Part shown: positions 1 through 12,403 of the stretch, piece by piece
Numbering within the stretch: the first letter of the stretch is position 1
How the letters are laid out: each line of letters begins with the position of its first letter
Source of the DNA: Paralvinella palmiformis
Lineage: Eukaryota; Annelida; Polychaeta; Terebellida; Alvinellidae
NCBI GenBank assembly: GCA_025642065.1
Contig: JAODUP010000015.1
Span: 77,501-141,500 of the forward strand
Length of the DNA stretch: 64,000 nt
Direction of reading: 5' to 3'
Notes under the pieces: generated by a model
What the model saw: only the letters and a program-made list of their open reading frames with translations
Database searches by the model: none
Told to the model about the DNA's origin: nothing
Made by a program: the position numbers and the translations under genes

Positions 1-160
1 GCGGAAGTCACATATTTTTCTTATTACTTAATACTATTTAGCTGTTGAGAGAATAATAATGCTACAACAGAACGTATTTGTCATAAATAATTGTAGCGAT
101 CAGATTAGAACATCTATAACACCATGAATGTCAAACTTAGTGTCAAATATCAAGAGCCAA

Positions 161-225
161 ACTTGCATAACACTTGTATAACACTTGTATAACACTTGTA
201 TAACACTTGTATAACACTTGTATAA
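161..225 (+). repeat. 11-bp tandem repeat (AACACTTGTAT)
   Basis: About six near-perfect copies of an 11-bp unit in a row. Confidence 0.95.
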
Positions 226-1943
226 TACCAACCAAAAAAGAGAGAAAAGGCAAACATTATTTATAACAACAGTGGCGCCCTCACTGGAGTACCTAATAAT
301 GTCATTTACTGACTTCGATTTATAAATGATAAAAATCATAAAATAATTATATCTATATATCATTGACAAGTCGGCAGTAATTTGTCTGTATTATTCTCAC
401 AATGTTTAGTTATATTGATACGTGTCTGTTTTATTTGTAATGTCAGACCTATATAACTGACATCAACACTTAAAGCCAAAAACTATAATGAAAATCAACA
501 AGATTCAATATGATGGAATAAGCTACTGGATAAGTGATCGATCTGTAACCAGAAGACTAATCGGATACAGCTAATTTAGCTCCCGATACCGGAAGCAGGG
601 TTATACAACAAGAACTGTGGTTATTCGATGAGATCGCTAATTAAAAGATGGAATAATTTGTCAATTGTTTAGATAAATTACACAACTAGATCAGAATAAT
701 GCCTTTATTGTGACTTAAGACAGGAATTATGTCACAAAATAAGAACTAAACGGAATGATTGTTTTGTGTGTTTTCAGCTAAATCCATGGAACACCATGTC
801 GGGAACTTGATATTTCGGGAACTTGTTTAGAACATACACAACAACCTGCACCAAGCACATATTATATTATACACAAACCTTGTTCCTATGGAGGGATAAT
901 TAAGGCTTCAGTTCATATAACTAAGGGTTTAGAATTAAAAAATGAATTTAATGAGTAGACATCTTCGTTATATTCACCGCCGTTTAAGATTCTTTTGTCA
1001 GACATTTTGCGAATATTTGTACACACACATTCCATTTTATTTATCTAGAAGTAAGCTATCATGTATCGTAATCACGTAGGTAAGACTACCACAGACCAGT
1101 CACCTGTAATAAACAAATCCACCTCCGAGCAGTCTAGATAAGTCATCCATTTTACAGGCTAAGTTATATAACTCAGACACACGCCGACCAGTTAATAGTG
1201 TCAATAGAACATTTGGGTAGCTCAGAGTAGCTCAGCAACCAAGTGAGAAAAAACCTGATGTAACAACCGGTTGTATCTATTAGTGATGATGGGCTATTGA
1301 AGATGATAAACTAGAATCAGAAACTGAAACTTTACTCGTGATCCATTCGTATTAAATTTTAAAAGTAGCTCATTCCTGTTGAACAAATGTCTGTATTACA
1401 GTTCAAAGAAAAACTATTAGCAATAACCGTGCCTTAAAATAAATATATGTTTTTTTTTAATTTGTTCAGAAGAGAGATGAATACCCCCCTGTTGGATGAA
1501 CAGTTTTATAATATGAAAGGTTTGTAAAGTAATGTAAAGCTAATGTGCGTGTTCTTGGCCACAGAACAAACGCCTCATATAATCTCTTCCGCAACAGGAT
1601 AGACAACTATAAATCATCTTCATCGACTGGCAGCCACAGATAACAATAGATGATGTAAAATATTACCTCTGTCTAATATCATTCTTGGCTTCAATCAGAC
1701 TTTGGTAAGGAGATATGATGTGTTTTGATTTGGGGAGAACGAATATATCCTATTTTACCTTTTTCTTTCCCTTTTGCTCAGCAATGTTTCTTCGATATCA
1801 CAAAACAGTAGTAATGTTTGTTCACGAATTTATCAAATTGTACTTATTTATAAAAAAATAAATATCTGTATATGTTAAAATAGAATGCGTCGATGTGACA
1901 TGTGCGACTTTTTGAACATCATAACTTAATTGAAACGAATGTG

Positions 1944-1944
<1 letters not shown>

Positions 1945-1976
<32 letters not shown>

Positions 1977-2000
1977 GCGCGCGTTCGCACGCACGCGCGC
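1945..2000 (+). repeat. (CA)n grading into (GC)n
   Basis: Alternating purine-pyrimidine tract, CA then CG/GC, of about 55 bp. Confidence 0.95.
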
Positions 2001-2067
2001 TTTCGCGAACACATAACCAACCCCCCCCCTCACACAAACATCATGCATATACACATTATATATACTC

Positions 2068-2324
2068 TTGAGAGCATGAGACACTTGATGTACTGTGGCT
2101 GGTCAATACCATTGAGAACATGAGACACTTGATGTACTGTGGCTGGTCAATACCATTGAGAACATGAGACAATTGATGTCCTGTGGCTGGTCAATACCAT
2201 TGAGAACATGAAACACTTGATGTCCTGTGGCTGGTCAATACCATTGAGAACATGAGACACTTGATGTCCTGTGGCTGGTCAATACCATTGAGAACATGGG
2301 ACACTTGTTGTCCTGTGGCTGGTC
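2068..2324 (+). repeat. 44-bp minisatellite, about six copies
   Basis: Units begin ATTGAGAACATGAGACACTT and end GTGGCTGGTCAATACC, with few substitutions. It lies inside copy 1 of the 8-kb unit and is absent from the other copies. Confidence 0.95.
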
Positions 2325-3487
2325 TACAGTATCTGTAGTAGATAGCGCATTACGTATGCATGAGAATTTAGAAGATATATCATATCATATCTGGGTTATT
2401 TTAATGCATTCTTATTATACATATTTTATTATACTGTAGTACACGGCAGTACACTGCATTGTGGTATAGTATAGAGTATCACGTGGTAACCAAGAACACA
2501 CAGATCGGATATATATGATGATACTGGTGAAATACATGACACATGACGTATGGGATCATTATTCACCATGTTCTACAATATATAATCACTGTCAGGTAAT
2601 ACGACGAGGTATGTAGTTTTCTTTTCATAGGTCCATATTACTCGAGCTGACAAATAGTCATCGTGAAGTATAAACCAAACATCGCGTGAAACACTTAACA
2701 CAAACATTAGGCTATTCCCAACAATGTGCGTGATATCATTGGCTCAAATTAAGATTATCACAGAACCTAATCTAAGCATGATATATCACACTAGAAAAGA
2801 TTAGACGTCACACCACCATGGTATTTAGATAATTGCACTACTCACCAGATGGTTCCAATGTGAGAAATGTTTACGTCTCTAAAGAAAATAGGTTCGGCTG
2901 AAGGTTGAAACGTGATAACTTGTTAGATGAACGAAATGGAAAGTCTAAACTCACTACAGAGGATTCAGGAAAGATAGTCCGTAGCCGCTTAACACAAACT
3001 GATCATCGAGGTAATGCCAAGAATTATGGGCAAGAAATACTTCATGAAATCTAAACGCAAATAGAATGGTTCACGGGAAACATATGTGGTTGTAATGCAC
3101 TGAATACAATTGAATATTTTGTGACTGAGATTACTGGACATTCGGCATTTTAAAAAGCTTTGTTTTGTTTTGGCTCTTCACATATTTACTTTTACCGTCT
3201 GACAATTATTTTCTGACTCCAATTATGGAAATTAGAATGTACCTTTTGTTTTCCTAGAGATTTCAGTGATATAAAATGTAGTCAGAATGAGTATGTGTGT
3301 GTGCGCGAACGCGCGCGCGCGTATGTGTGTGTAAACATATGTTTTGGCATAAATAACGTTTCCTCTTACAATCTCCGATTCTATATGTTAGTCATCCAGC
3401 TTTCAAACATCAAGCTACTTAAAATTAAAACAAAATCTAACAAAAAAAGACATTGGCTTACATTGATGATAAATCTGTAATAAAAGT

Positions 3488-4192
3488 ATTATTATGATAT
3501 TTATATAGCACTTTTCCCATAGTATTGTTTCACGTGTTCAAATGGGCTTTACATGTAAAATAAAAATGACAATAAAAATATTGAAATTTTATATATAAAA
3601 TGTTTAACAGAAATGGACAATATACACATGATTTAAAAGCATGTGCCTAGATATTAAATAATTGACAAGGGGACTGAAAGAAATGAGCCTTTAACAGTTT
3701 GTTTTTAATGTACTTATTGTTCTTGCTTCCCTGATGTTGCTGAGGGAAGTTCATTCCACAAACTTAGAGCAGCATGATTAAAACACCTTTTATCATAAGT
3801 GTTTCGTATCCTAGGTGTTACTAATGTCAACGAATAATGAGATCTCAATGCTCTATTTGGTCTGTATACATATATAATGTCACTGATAGAGAGAGGTGAG
3901 TGGTCATTCAGAGCACACTGGATGTGTACCAGGATCTTGTATTGGATCCTGTAGCGTATGGGTAGCCAGTGAAATTCCTTCAGGACTGGTGTGATGTGAC
4001 TACGGCGAGATGTTCTGGTGGTAATGCGTGCTGTTGTATTCCAGACACGTTGTAGTTTGTCTATTAAGTTATTGGGAAGACCGTGTAGCGGGGCATTACG
4101 GTAGTCTAAACGCGATGTAACAAGTCCGTTCACTAGTAATGTTGTGGCTTCATTAGACAGGTAGTGTCTGATGCGACTGATCTTCTGTATAC
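3488..4192 (-). mobile_element. non-LTR retrotransposon (CR1/L2-like) 3' fragment
   Basis: On the minus strand a 139-residue frame (3714-4133) carries the reverse-transcriptase C-terminal pattern LVTSRLDYRNAPLHGLP, SHITPVLKEFHWLPI and LSLWNELPS. The frame continues upstream with RIRHYLSNEATTLL. The 3' end has the GTGCTATATAAATAT signature followed by short AAT repeats, as in many CR1/L2-group elements. Endonuclease and catalytic RT parts are absent, so the copy is 5'-truncated. It lies within copy 1 of the 8-kb array. Confidence 0.88.
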
Positions 4193-4483
4193 ATAAATAT
4201 GACTAATTGACTGTCAGTCTATTGTTGTCCACTTTGTCCTTATCGATGATGGACTATAATTCATCAAAATAACAATGGACAATGAGATAACTAAACAATC
4301 TATTGGAGAATGAATCTCTTCCGGAAAACAAATGATGCAGAACGAGCAGGATCAACTAGCAGCAGTGGGTTTGTTACTCATGAAAATAAAAAAAACATAA
4401 ATACCTTTGGTATCATATTGTGTGATATGTTGAACAGGAGAACTACTTCAATTAGCATATAGTCCAAACCAAAGGTGAGCTGC

Positions 4484-4485
<2 letters not shown>

Positions 4486-4530
<45 letters not shown>
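4486..4530 (+). repeat. (TA)n microsatellite
   Basis: Uninterrupted TA tract. Confidence 0.97.
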
Positions 4531-4534
<4 letters not shown>

Positions 4535-4599
4535 ATCATTGAAAGAAAATACCTCAAAACGATGTTGTGTTTACATAAATGTTTTTTGGGTCCCATCTT

Positions 4600-6100
4600 T
4601 AACTGGTATCAGTGGTACAAATTCAAAGTTGGAACTAAGAAATAATAATTAAAGCAGGCCATTACATAGCTGGAAATTGGTACAGTCAGGTAATATCCAG
4701 AACTTGTTTTATTTTGTTGAACATAACTAAATTAGTTTTGCACAATCTATACCTTTAATGTAGTTTATTTTAAGCAGCTGCAATGTCCCGTCTATTTTAA
4801 GCAGCAGGATGGGCCAGTTTATTTAAACCACCTGGATGAGTCCATTTATTTAATGAAGATCCAGGGAGCTGTTTATTTAGTGCTTCCCTTCGCGGGGGAA
4901 AGCGGCTTCTGTTGGTGCTGAATGTTGCCTCATTTTATCCACCTGATATCCCAGATGACCTCGGAGGTTAATTCCCAACTGAACATCCTTAAATAGTTCT
5001 AAAGTGCTCAATGCTGATTTGCTTCAAGAACAGAAAAATAGACTTATATTCACAAATGTGTATTAGGTAACTGTGAGATAATATTGTTTATGAGGTCTTT
5101 AGTCTATTATAAGGTCAAACTGATGACAATATTAGCGTAACAACATAACCACTACTGTCTCACCCCATCTTATCATTTACAATAGTTTAGTATTAGTTAA
5201 GCTTTATAAGGTGCATGAGGTATCGTAATGAGAAAACCTCAATTATATACAATAACTAAGAAACTAATGTCAGGTGATATTATTATAATTCAATTATCAT
5301 AAAGATGACGTTTCCTCATTGTAACAGATGACTTGCAAAGTGGTAAATTAGAACTCGGCACTCAGAACAGAATAGGAAATAAATTAATATATAGGTATTA
5401 AGGTCATTAAACTTAAAATAAACTCATTGATACTATGATGACATAGATAGATCATCATTAGTTTGACATATCAGACACTGATCTAGCCTTTTGCTTAAAA
5501 CGTCGATAATAACATAAAGCCAACATTTAAACATTCAGTTTAAATTTAACCTAATTAAATGATATACGTATTAGCTCATGTAATTATTTCTAAACAACAT
5601 AACATCCTTTAATATTCTGTTTTAATGTAGTATGTCTTATAGTTATTCAACTTGATTAAGGCTCTATATGAAATACTTTTAGTATCAATATATGTGTTAC
5701 GTTAAATAATACTTAACAGTAAAATGTGTATCAGAGATATAAATCTGCTTAACTATGTAATGACACATCTATATAATAATTGAGCTATAATTGAGATAAA
5801 TGGGATACAGTAACTAACACTAATATACCACTAAATCACTTTACGTGATATAGAGCAATAGTTTGTTTCATGTAATTCCAATCTTTAATAAATTGGTTGT
5901 AATTAATAAAGAATGTGTGGCCTGCTGCTTAACATGATGTACCCACCAACTCTATAACCCCTAACATTCAGACAATGGTAGTGGAGCTTAAAGCTATAGA
6001 TTCCATTGATGCACCAATTGTTGGACACTATCATGATTTCAGTCCTAGGGTTATGATGGTGAACCACATAACAGACAAGTTGTTGTTTTATCAGGTCAAT
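4600..6100. other. no gene seen; AT-rich sequence of 8-kb unit copy 1
   Basis: No frame above background and no recognised element. An imperfect series of TTTATTTAA-type motifs with CAGCTG, CAGGATGG and CTGGATGA spacing appears at 4765-4880, a weak repeat of about 35 bp. Confidence 0.5.
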
Positions 6101-6109
6101 AGATAAGTA

Positions 6110-6360
6110 CGAAGTAATGTGGTTGCCATTTGTGGCCTAAATATGACAGAAGTGATGGCTTATCAACATCTATCTATCACCATCAATGGCATTCCACCAC
6201 CCCATCGCGACCACCATTTGATTGGAGATGTCTCGGCATATTGACATAAAGCGGTTATCTGGAGATAAGATTCTCATCCGAATCATCGTCCGCCATTATT
6301 ACCGTAGATAGCTGGATCAGCCACAAGACCTGAAATTGCAGTTTTTTAATAAATGTCTGT
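6110..6360 (+). repeat. dispersed block of the 8-kb unit (GGCCTAAATATGAC block), copy 1
   Basis: Shares a 'ggcctaaatatgac...' start, a 'catctatctatcacc' middle and an AATAAATGTCTG end with blocks at about 18700-18950, 24290-24500 and 33190-33430. It lies 3.3 kb after the CCAGATGGTT anchor, similar to copies 2 (3.7 kb) and 4 (3.2 kb). Confidence 0.6.
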
Positions 6361-7197
6361 TTCGAAAAAGTAGGTCAACGAAGATGAACATGCTTTCATA
6401 ACGGCACATTCAGTCTTAATATAAACTATATTTTAACAATAAACAATTAATGAACTATAAGTGTCAGTGATTGCTTCATTTATTTTTATGGTCGTTTGTT
6501 TATTTAATCGTTGATTTAATTACGTTCTTAAATTCGTGTGACTGACATAAATGTGGAAACCAGTACAAATACCCTAAACAACCTTTAACCTATGCTCTAT
6601 GTGGACTACTTAATTTGAGACGAATGGAATTAATTTACATAAACAAGACACAAAGTGACTGGCAGACAGGCACTGAAACAGACATACATATTAAGTCATA
6701 CACATAGACTCATAAAGAGGTAATCACACAAATAAATACGAACAGACAGAACACGTACACCCATTTAATCACCATTCACACGACTTTGGTCCAAGCAAAT
6801 TGAACCATTTTCAGGAAAATGGCACAATGTAGACTGACGTTCTTCTTAGTAAGAACTCACTGAACCAACACAAAAATCTAATAAGACGTAGTAAGTAGGC
6901 TATTTCCTATCGATGGAACTGTAAGAAGCTGAACTTAAATAAGGACAACATTAAATTAGTTGTCAATTGTGGCAGTTCTGTCTTCAATTGTGTGACTCTA
7001 AACTATTAATGGGTTGAGGCTAATACTGATAGAAGTAGCTTGAAACACGTTTCATGCAATACACATACTCACTCACACACAGACACAAACAGACACGTAT
7101 ACACACCCAGAGAGAGAGAGGGGGGGGAGGGAGGGAGAGAGATTATATTTACACTCGCCTAAGCCAAAATAGCTGTGTTCACAAACAACAATATTAA

Positions 7198-7299
7198 GAG
7201 TAGTAATAGTAGTAGTATTAATAGTTGCAGAAGAAGAGTAGTATAATAGTAATATCAGGAGTAGTAGTTGATGTTGTTGTCGTTGTTGTTGTTGTTGTT

Positions 7300-7341
<42 letters not shown>
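7198..7341 (+). repeat. (AGT)n/(TTG)n compound trinucleotide repeat
   Basis: Imperfect AGT, GTT and again AGT runs. The last run is perfect for about 36 bp. Confidence 0.95.
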
Positions 7342-8040
7342 AGCGAAACAGTTAATAATCTTTTATCAAACAAATAGTTGACATTTATCAATATTATTCC
7401 TCTTGATTTCTAAAATCCTGTTCGTCATAATGTAAATAGATCTCAAGTATAACATAAAGCACTGATTGATCGTGAAGGAACCTCTCTCCATGTTAGACAT
7501 ATAACGAGTTGTATAAACCATGGAACAAAATGTGTTTGATACTTGGTTATTCCTATCAGATGTGACCTTTTATACAATCAGTGATGATTTAATACTTCGT
7601 TCCGGACACGGATGATTTCCCTATTTCACTGTTTTGGGCAAATAAGAACTTGTATACTGCACATATAGACACACGGATATGTACATCCTCACACAAATAA
7701 ACGTCGCCAGAATTTTACCATCAGCTAACGCCTGCAGATTGGGACCAAATTCAATTAATTATTTCCAGTTATGACATGCTGAACTGGTCTACTCTCTGAT
7801 TTATTATTAGTTGTTAGATAGTCAGACAACAACAATGACAAAATATTGTCAGTGATTACTTCTATATCAAGGAACTTACTCATCGGCAGGTTTGTATTTA
7901 CAACATAACGATTATATGATGATGCCAATTGGTATAGGATTCGTTTGATATAATGGAATGCCTGTGATAGATAACAACACAGGTTGACAATATTTGTTTT
8001 ATATAATGGTAAGAAGTATAACAAAATTAAATTATTGGAC

Positions 8041-9263
8041 ATCATTATCATCATCATCATCATCATCATATTGCTGTCAGTCGAGGTGTGACAAAGACTG
8101 CTTTCATTTCATGAACGCCGTTCTCCATTTAGCTCTCTGTTGTGAGAGCGATATCCATGAGCCAGTCTTAATGTCTCTCAGCTTCAGGTTTCTCTTTATG
8201 GTATCATTGAACTAGAAACCAGGGCCTTCACTCTTTCTGTTACCAGAAGACAACTGAGAGTAGAGGATATGCTTAGGTAGTCTATCCGTTGTTATCCTCA
8301 AGAGGTGTCCAGTCCACAGGATGTTATTTCTTTATCGGAAGATCTTACATATAGGATAACCATGTCCTGTCAAATAATCCAGGTTAACCTCATAATCGAA
8401 GTTGCTGTATCATGAAGGCATAATGCTTTTTCATCTGTAGTGTGTATACTGTCCATATCTGGGCTCCACATAGTAGGGTAAATAACACAACTGCATGATA
8501 GGTTTTGCCATTGACCCGCAACCTTTGACACATGGCCATTTTCCACTATATTTTAGCATCAATGGGTCCATCACTTGATATATTGCTTCCGAGGAAGGTA
8601 AATTCCGGAACAGAGTCGAGCTTGTTTCCATCAACAGGTATATCCTCCTCTCCTGTTCTTGTAAAGTTGAGTTGGTACAGCACGTCAGTCTTCTTTATGT
8701 TAATCTTGAGGCCGAACTTCTTTCAACCATTGGAGAAAGCATCCATTATTTTCTGGATCCCTTCAACACAGTGGGCAACCAGTGAACTGTCATCTGCAAA
8801 AAGCACATCTCTCACATGTATCTGGATAGTTATGGTATTCGTTCTGAAGTCTGTGAATAGGTCAGCGCTTTGTCTAGTCTGTATATAGATGCCATCCCCA
8901 TGGGAAAGTCTCGTCGAGCATTGCTGATAAGAAGATGGAAAGGAGCATTACAGAAACATGCTTGACACCAATTGTAATCCCGAACATTTCTGAGATTTCC
9001 CCTCCAGCAGTAGCATTGGACATCATTCCCATATCTAGAGTATCGATCATAGTTGTGAACTTCTCCGCGCATCCATACTTCCTCAGTAGCTGCCATAACA
9101 TGATCCTCCCGACTGTATCAAACGTCTTCATGAAGTCGACAAATACCATATACAGTTGTTTGTCCTGCTAAATGCATTTTTCTTGAAGTTCACTGAGACA
9201 AGGCCTTGTGACCACTGTGCTCCAGCTGGATCTAAAGCCACATTGTGTCTCCGGGATTACTTT
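8041..9263 (-). mobile_element. RTE-like LINE, RT and C-terminal part (3' half of the interrupted element)
   Basis: Minus-strand translation reads IPETQCGFRSSW, then VFVDFMKTFDTVGRIMLWQL, a degraded GVK region, FADDSSLVAH and a thumb region (VPEFTFLGSNISSDG). Several frameshifts and stops interrupt it. The 3' end runs into (TGA)n at 8041-8070, a short tandem tail typical of RTE-type elements. The first half of the same element is at 10985-11478; the two are split by another LINE. Clade assignment is tentative. Confidence 0.85.
9250..9263 (+). repeat. candidate target-site duplication, left
   Basis: TCCGGGATTACTTT matches TCCGGAAGTACTTC (10985-10998) at 11 of 14 positions. Both encode the same point of the interrupted RT (V-x-PE), as expected for duplication of the insertion site followed by divergence. 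Confidence 0.6.
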
Positions 9264-10984
9264 GTTTAATTGATTTAAACATGATTTATTTTCAGAGGAT
9301 TTACAACGCTATACAGCAATAAATGTATCTCCTCCTTTTAATACATCATTTATTCACCCCACCTCTCCCACTGGAGGTTGTGCTGATTTATGTTGATTGG
9401 TATTCAATACCTTCTCATCCTCCTTGACGAGACAATGTAATTCTTCGTATTTTTCTCAGTATAAGCCCTGCATGATTGACAGGTCCTTCTCCTGACCCCT
9501 AATAGAAGAGCCGGTCTGGCTTTGGGAAGAGATCTCGCTTCAGGGTTTCTTTAAAAGCATTATGGGATGTATAATCGCGTAGATTAGGTGTGAGACTATT
9601 CCATAATCTCGTTCAAGATGGCAGAAATGATTTCCTGTATGTCTCAGTACGTCTTTTGAAGCTCATGTTGTCCGTCAGATTTTTCAAGCAGAAGCAACTC
9701 ATTAACATATGGAGGACATGCTCAACTAATGATCTTGTGCAACTGGTAAAGTTTAAGATAGTTGCAACGGATTGTTAGAGATGACCACGAAAGCTCTTAT
9801 TGAATGGCTTGTGTCTTTGTAGGCACCTTTGCGTGTTAATCCAGCACTCCTCTGTGATTTTTCCAAATAGTTTGAGACATAGGGTGGGCAATTATCATAA
9901 ATCGTGCATGCGTATTCCATGACTGGTCTAATGAAGGTTTTGTATATATTTTCCTTCACAATTCTTGGACTAATATGACTACACCTAACTAAAGTATTTC
10001 AGGTATGATAATTTCTAGGTCAATATCATAGCAAGGTGGTTGTGTGTTTTCACACGCTTTATTACAGTTCCACCAAGCCGGAGCTTGGGATAATTAATCC
10101 TTGTTGTTTTCCTGGTAACAATTAATTGCTTTGAATAGGCAGGACTAAATTTAACCGTCCATTGCTTAGACCAAATATTAAGCACTTCCAGATCATTATT
10201 CAGGGTTCTGGTGTCCTCTAAGGGATCGGTCACAACTCTCATAAGGATGGTGTCGTCCGCATACAAATATATATCTGATTTTATGTCATATATTATCTCA
10301 TTTATATAAATTAGGAACAATAACTGACCTAGTATTGATCCCTGAAGGACTCCAGCTTCAATTATGATCCAATCGGAGCTACTGCCATTGATGACGACTA
10401 TCTGTTTTCTATTTAATAGATAATCAGACGGCTAAGCAATGAGTTTGCAGCAAACGCCGAGAGTTCTCAGTTTATGAAGAAGTCCAATGTGCCACACTCT
10501 GTCAAAAGTTTTTGATATATCTAAAAGACTATGTTTATATCACTCCTGTGTTCGAGGGGATTATACATTTGGTGTTACTGTAAGAAGCTGATTCATGGCG
10601 GAGTCCTTTGGCTTAAACCCCGAATTCCGACAATAGAAATGGGTCCATAGTTACTCACAGTATGACGTTCCCCTTGCTTCTTTCCATACTTGTGAAACTT
10701 TGCCAGTTTCAAATGACAAATTAAGACTCTTATTAATAATTCCTCCTATGGTTGCACCAGTACCTGTTAAAAGTCTGGTGCTGAGTAAGTCAGGTGCATT
10801 AGTCTTTGATATATCTAAAATGGAAATGAAGTCTTCCACTTCAGCTGGAGATGTCGTAACATTCTCCAGTCTGTGTGGCGTGGTAATGAATAGAGGTAGC
10901 AATGCACGTGGGGTGTCATTCAAAGGTGATTGTTTGGCAAAATACAGATTAAGTATCTTTATTTTTTGTATTAACTATTTCATT
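9264..10984 (-). mobile_element. jockey-group-like LINE inserted into the RTE-like LINE
   Basis: Frames on the minus strand give, in order: LNDTPRALLPLFITTPHRLE (10651-10923), an RT region with FDRVWHIGLLHKL and GVLQGSILGQLLF, the catalytic box YLYADDTILMRVVTDP (10015-10320), and C-terminal FIRPVMEYACTIYDNC and RLWNSLTPNLRD. Stops and frameshifts break the frames. No endonuclease domain is seen, so it is 5'-truncated. It sits between two similar 14-bp sequences (9250-9263 and 10985-10998) and interrupts another LINE in the same orientation. Confidence 0.85.
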
Positions 10985-10998
10985 TCCGGAAGTACTTC
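10985..10998 (+). repeat. candidate target-site duplication, right
   Basis: TCCGGAAGTACTTC is the partner of the sequence at 9250-9263, on the other side of the inserted LINE. Confidence 0.6.
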
Positions 10999-11478
10999 TG
11001 GTGTTATGTGAATAGATAGACTGTTGAAGAGGGTCCTCGCAAAGATCTTGCCTGATATGGAAAGAAGAGAGATTCCTCTGTATTTCACACAGTCTGTTTC
11101 ATCTCATTTTCTTTGGTCTAAAACAATCTCTGATGGGCTTGATCGTTTCTGTTCATAAGAGTCTGTAGCTCCTGGTCATAGAGTTAAAACCAGTCCTTGT
11201 GTTTTCAGCATGACTTACTGAAAACTGTCTTAGCTGTGTTCTATACAACCTGCTGCAGAGCTGCCCATTCCTTGTCTGATTTTGAGCTTTCATCCTGCTC
11301 CCATTAGGAAAAAACATCGTCCATCTCCTGATCGAAACACTGTCTGTTGTTCATGGTATGTTATTTGGCTGTGTTAAGCTTGGTTGGATTTCTTGCTCTT
11401 TACCTGTTGTACTTTTGTCGTATTATGAATGCCATTTTTGACCTCAGTATCTGGTGATCGGTCCCGCAGTTACCTCAC
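10985..11478 (-). mobile_element. RTE-like LINE, segment upstream of RT (5' half of the interrupted element)
   Basis: Minus-strand translation gives NCGTDHQILRSKMAFIIR, PTKLNTAK and ISGKIFARTLFNSLSIHITP, matching the endonuclease-to-RT linker and the start of RT in RTE-type elements. It ends in PEVLPE, and the reading resumes at 9263 with the same 'V.PE' followed by TQCGFR. It is 5'-truncated near 11478. Confidence 0.8.
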
Positions 11479-12377
11479 ACATTATAGGACAGAATAATAA
11501 TATAGAACATCGTGCCAATCTCTGGGTATAACGATCATAGTGTGATATAGTTTGTAAAATCATGTCAATATCTACATTTAATGTTCATAAGTGGTACAGC
11601 TACATCAAATTCTAAAAAACTTCATATAAATCACTCTCTCTCTCTCTCTATATATATATATCATAGTCTAGTTCAACTATACACTGCGTGTCTGGCCGCT
11701 ATTTATTTCTTCATTCCGGGGTAAAGGCGTCTCCATGAATTACATCCACTGTCGCTCATTCGAAACTAATTTAACTTGTCATATATCTCTATGGTCATAC
11801 CCACTAAACAATAATAACATAGAGTACGTGGTAGATCATGTGTAGTAGATGGTCATAGACGAAATATTGGTTTTCAATATCAACTAACTTTATCCCAAAA
11901 TTCATATTTCCCTTAACCACTAGCTATCGAGTACAATTATATCATGGAAAAGTCGCGTTTTTATGTTTGTTTTTGTTTATGTTGTTGTTGTTGTTGTATT
12001 CCTTATTAATTTATATCAATTAGTTACTGAAAAAAACATTCTGCCACAACACAATAATCTTAGACATTAAAAAGAAGACATTAAAAATATATTTACTTAT
12101 TTTGTTAAATAAATGGCAAGAATCATAGAAAACTGATCCTAACATCTGAAATAGATCCAATTATTTACAGATACATTAATGGTGTTGACTATTCGATGAC
12201 TAATTGGGGGACCAATTAAATTATTAATTATTAGAGACGAGTTAGCTAATTAGGCAAGACTAATACACTTGTAATGACGTAAAACAAAAGAGAAAATAGA
12301 AAAACTGAATGATGCTTTTTGTGTGTTTTCAAGTAAATCTCTGGAAACTTAAAACTTTATTTGAAAGAAACCGTGCA

Positions 12378-12403
12378 ATATATATATATATATATATATA
12401 TAT
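12378..12403 (+). repeat. (AT)n microsatellite
   Basis: Uninterrupted AT tract in copy 2 of the 8-kb unit. Confidence 0.95.

Larger units (their letters stand above)
455..3260 (+). repeat. 8-kb tandem unit, copy 1 (conserved core)
   Basis: Shares ordered blocks with four later copies: a 'catcaacactt' block near 460, TTATTCGATGA near 622 (again at 12188), TTTTTGTGTGTTTTCA-like sequence near 760 (again at 12315), TTTTGCTCAGCAA near 1773, an AT-rich block near 2430, and CCAGATGGTT with a GTTGAAACGTGATAA-like block at 2845-2930. Part of the middle (the GAGCTCCTC block) is missing and a 44-bp minisatellite sits inside. Related flanking blocks continue to about 7 kb. Confidence 0.7.

Noticed and set aside
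8532..9171. Plus-strand frames of 78-118 codons
   Set aside because: They are antisense to the RTE-like reverse transcriptase, whose recognisable motifs are on the minus strand.
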